From NCBI GenBank assembly GCA_937902445.1, contig CALELJ010000196.1, positions 1-13,687 on the forward strand: 13,687 nucleotides of DNA. The letters run 5' to 3'. The first letter of the stretch is position 1, and every line of letters starts with the position of its first letter. Below are positions 13,608 through 13,687 of this stretch, piece by piece. The notes beneath the pieces were generated by a model. The model was given only the letters and a program-made list of their open reading frames with translations, did not search any database and was not told the DNA's origin. The position numbers and the translations under genes were made by a program. The stretch is from an uncultured Treponema sp. (GTDB lineage: Bacteria > Spirochaetota > Spirochaetia > Treponematales > Treponemataceae).

Positions 13608-13687
13608 AGTCCAAATCCTGCATATTGATATTTATAGAATAATTGCTTTTTCTTTACTATCTACAAAAATAAATCTGAATTTCTATG

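Noticed and set aside
13608..13687. Continuation of ApbE upstream in another frame
   Set aside because: All three minus-strand frames contain stop codons in this AT-rich stretch and none encodes ApbE-like residues.

Overview
The window looks like chromosomal DNA of a spirochaete, most likely a host-associated Treponema. This is inferred from protein style and gene content, not from a marker gene. The pointers are an IMP dehydrogenase of the Tritrichomonas-like type, an LpoB-like/COG3014-like lipoprotein pair, a LysM protein with a degenerate M23 domain, and moderate-to-low GC with AT-rich intergenic regions. There is no rRNA, tRNA, CRISPR array, insertion sequence or prophage that I can support.

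Layout. Positions 1-115 hold a repeat element with a hairpin. A hotdog thioesterase (160-579, -) is divergent from an unlisted 53-aa membrane protein (726-887, +). Next come the two enzymes that divide the IMP pool, purA (941-2170, -) and guaB (2288-3793, -), separated by an intrinsic terminator. A divergent LysM/LytM-like envelope protein (3923-5020, +) ends inside a hairpin, followed by 200 bp of mosaic repeats. Three minus-strand genes follow: a phosphohexomutase (7033-8814), a DnaQ-like exonuclease (6330-6965) and a GH5-fold protein lacking its acid/base glutamate (5225-6247). Divergent from the mutase is a two-gene envelope operon (8922-10874, +), an LpoB-like protein and a COG3014-like lipoprotein. 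A long two-way terminator separates it from a second phosphohexomutase (10956-12719, -). Upstream of that gene lies a 2.5-copy tandem repeat (12761-13016), then an N-terminally truncated ApbE remnant (13023-13607, -).

Functionally the window is mostly housekeeping: purine branch point, sugar-phosphate interconversion and envelope/peptidoglycan proteins. The more unusual content is the repeat family at both edges, the protein relics (GH5 without its acid/base residue, M23 without zinc ligands, half an ApbE), several genes whose -10 box lies 6-7 nt from the ATG with no Shine-Dalgarno (possible leaderless mRNAs), and a candidate promoter nested in a terminator before the exonuclease gene. I do not see a clear new multi-gene defence or mobile system.
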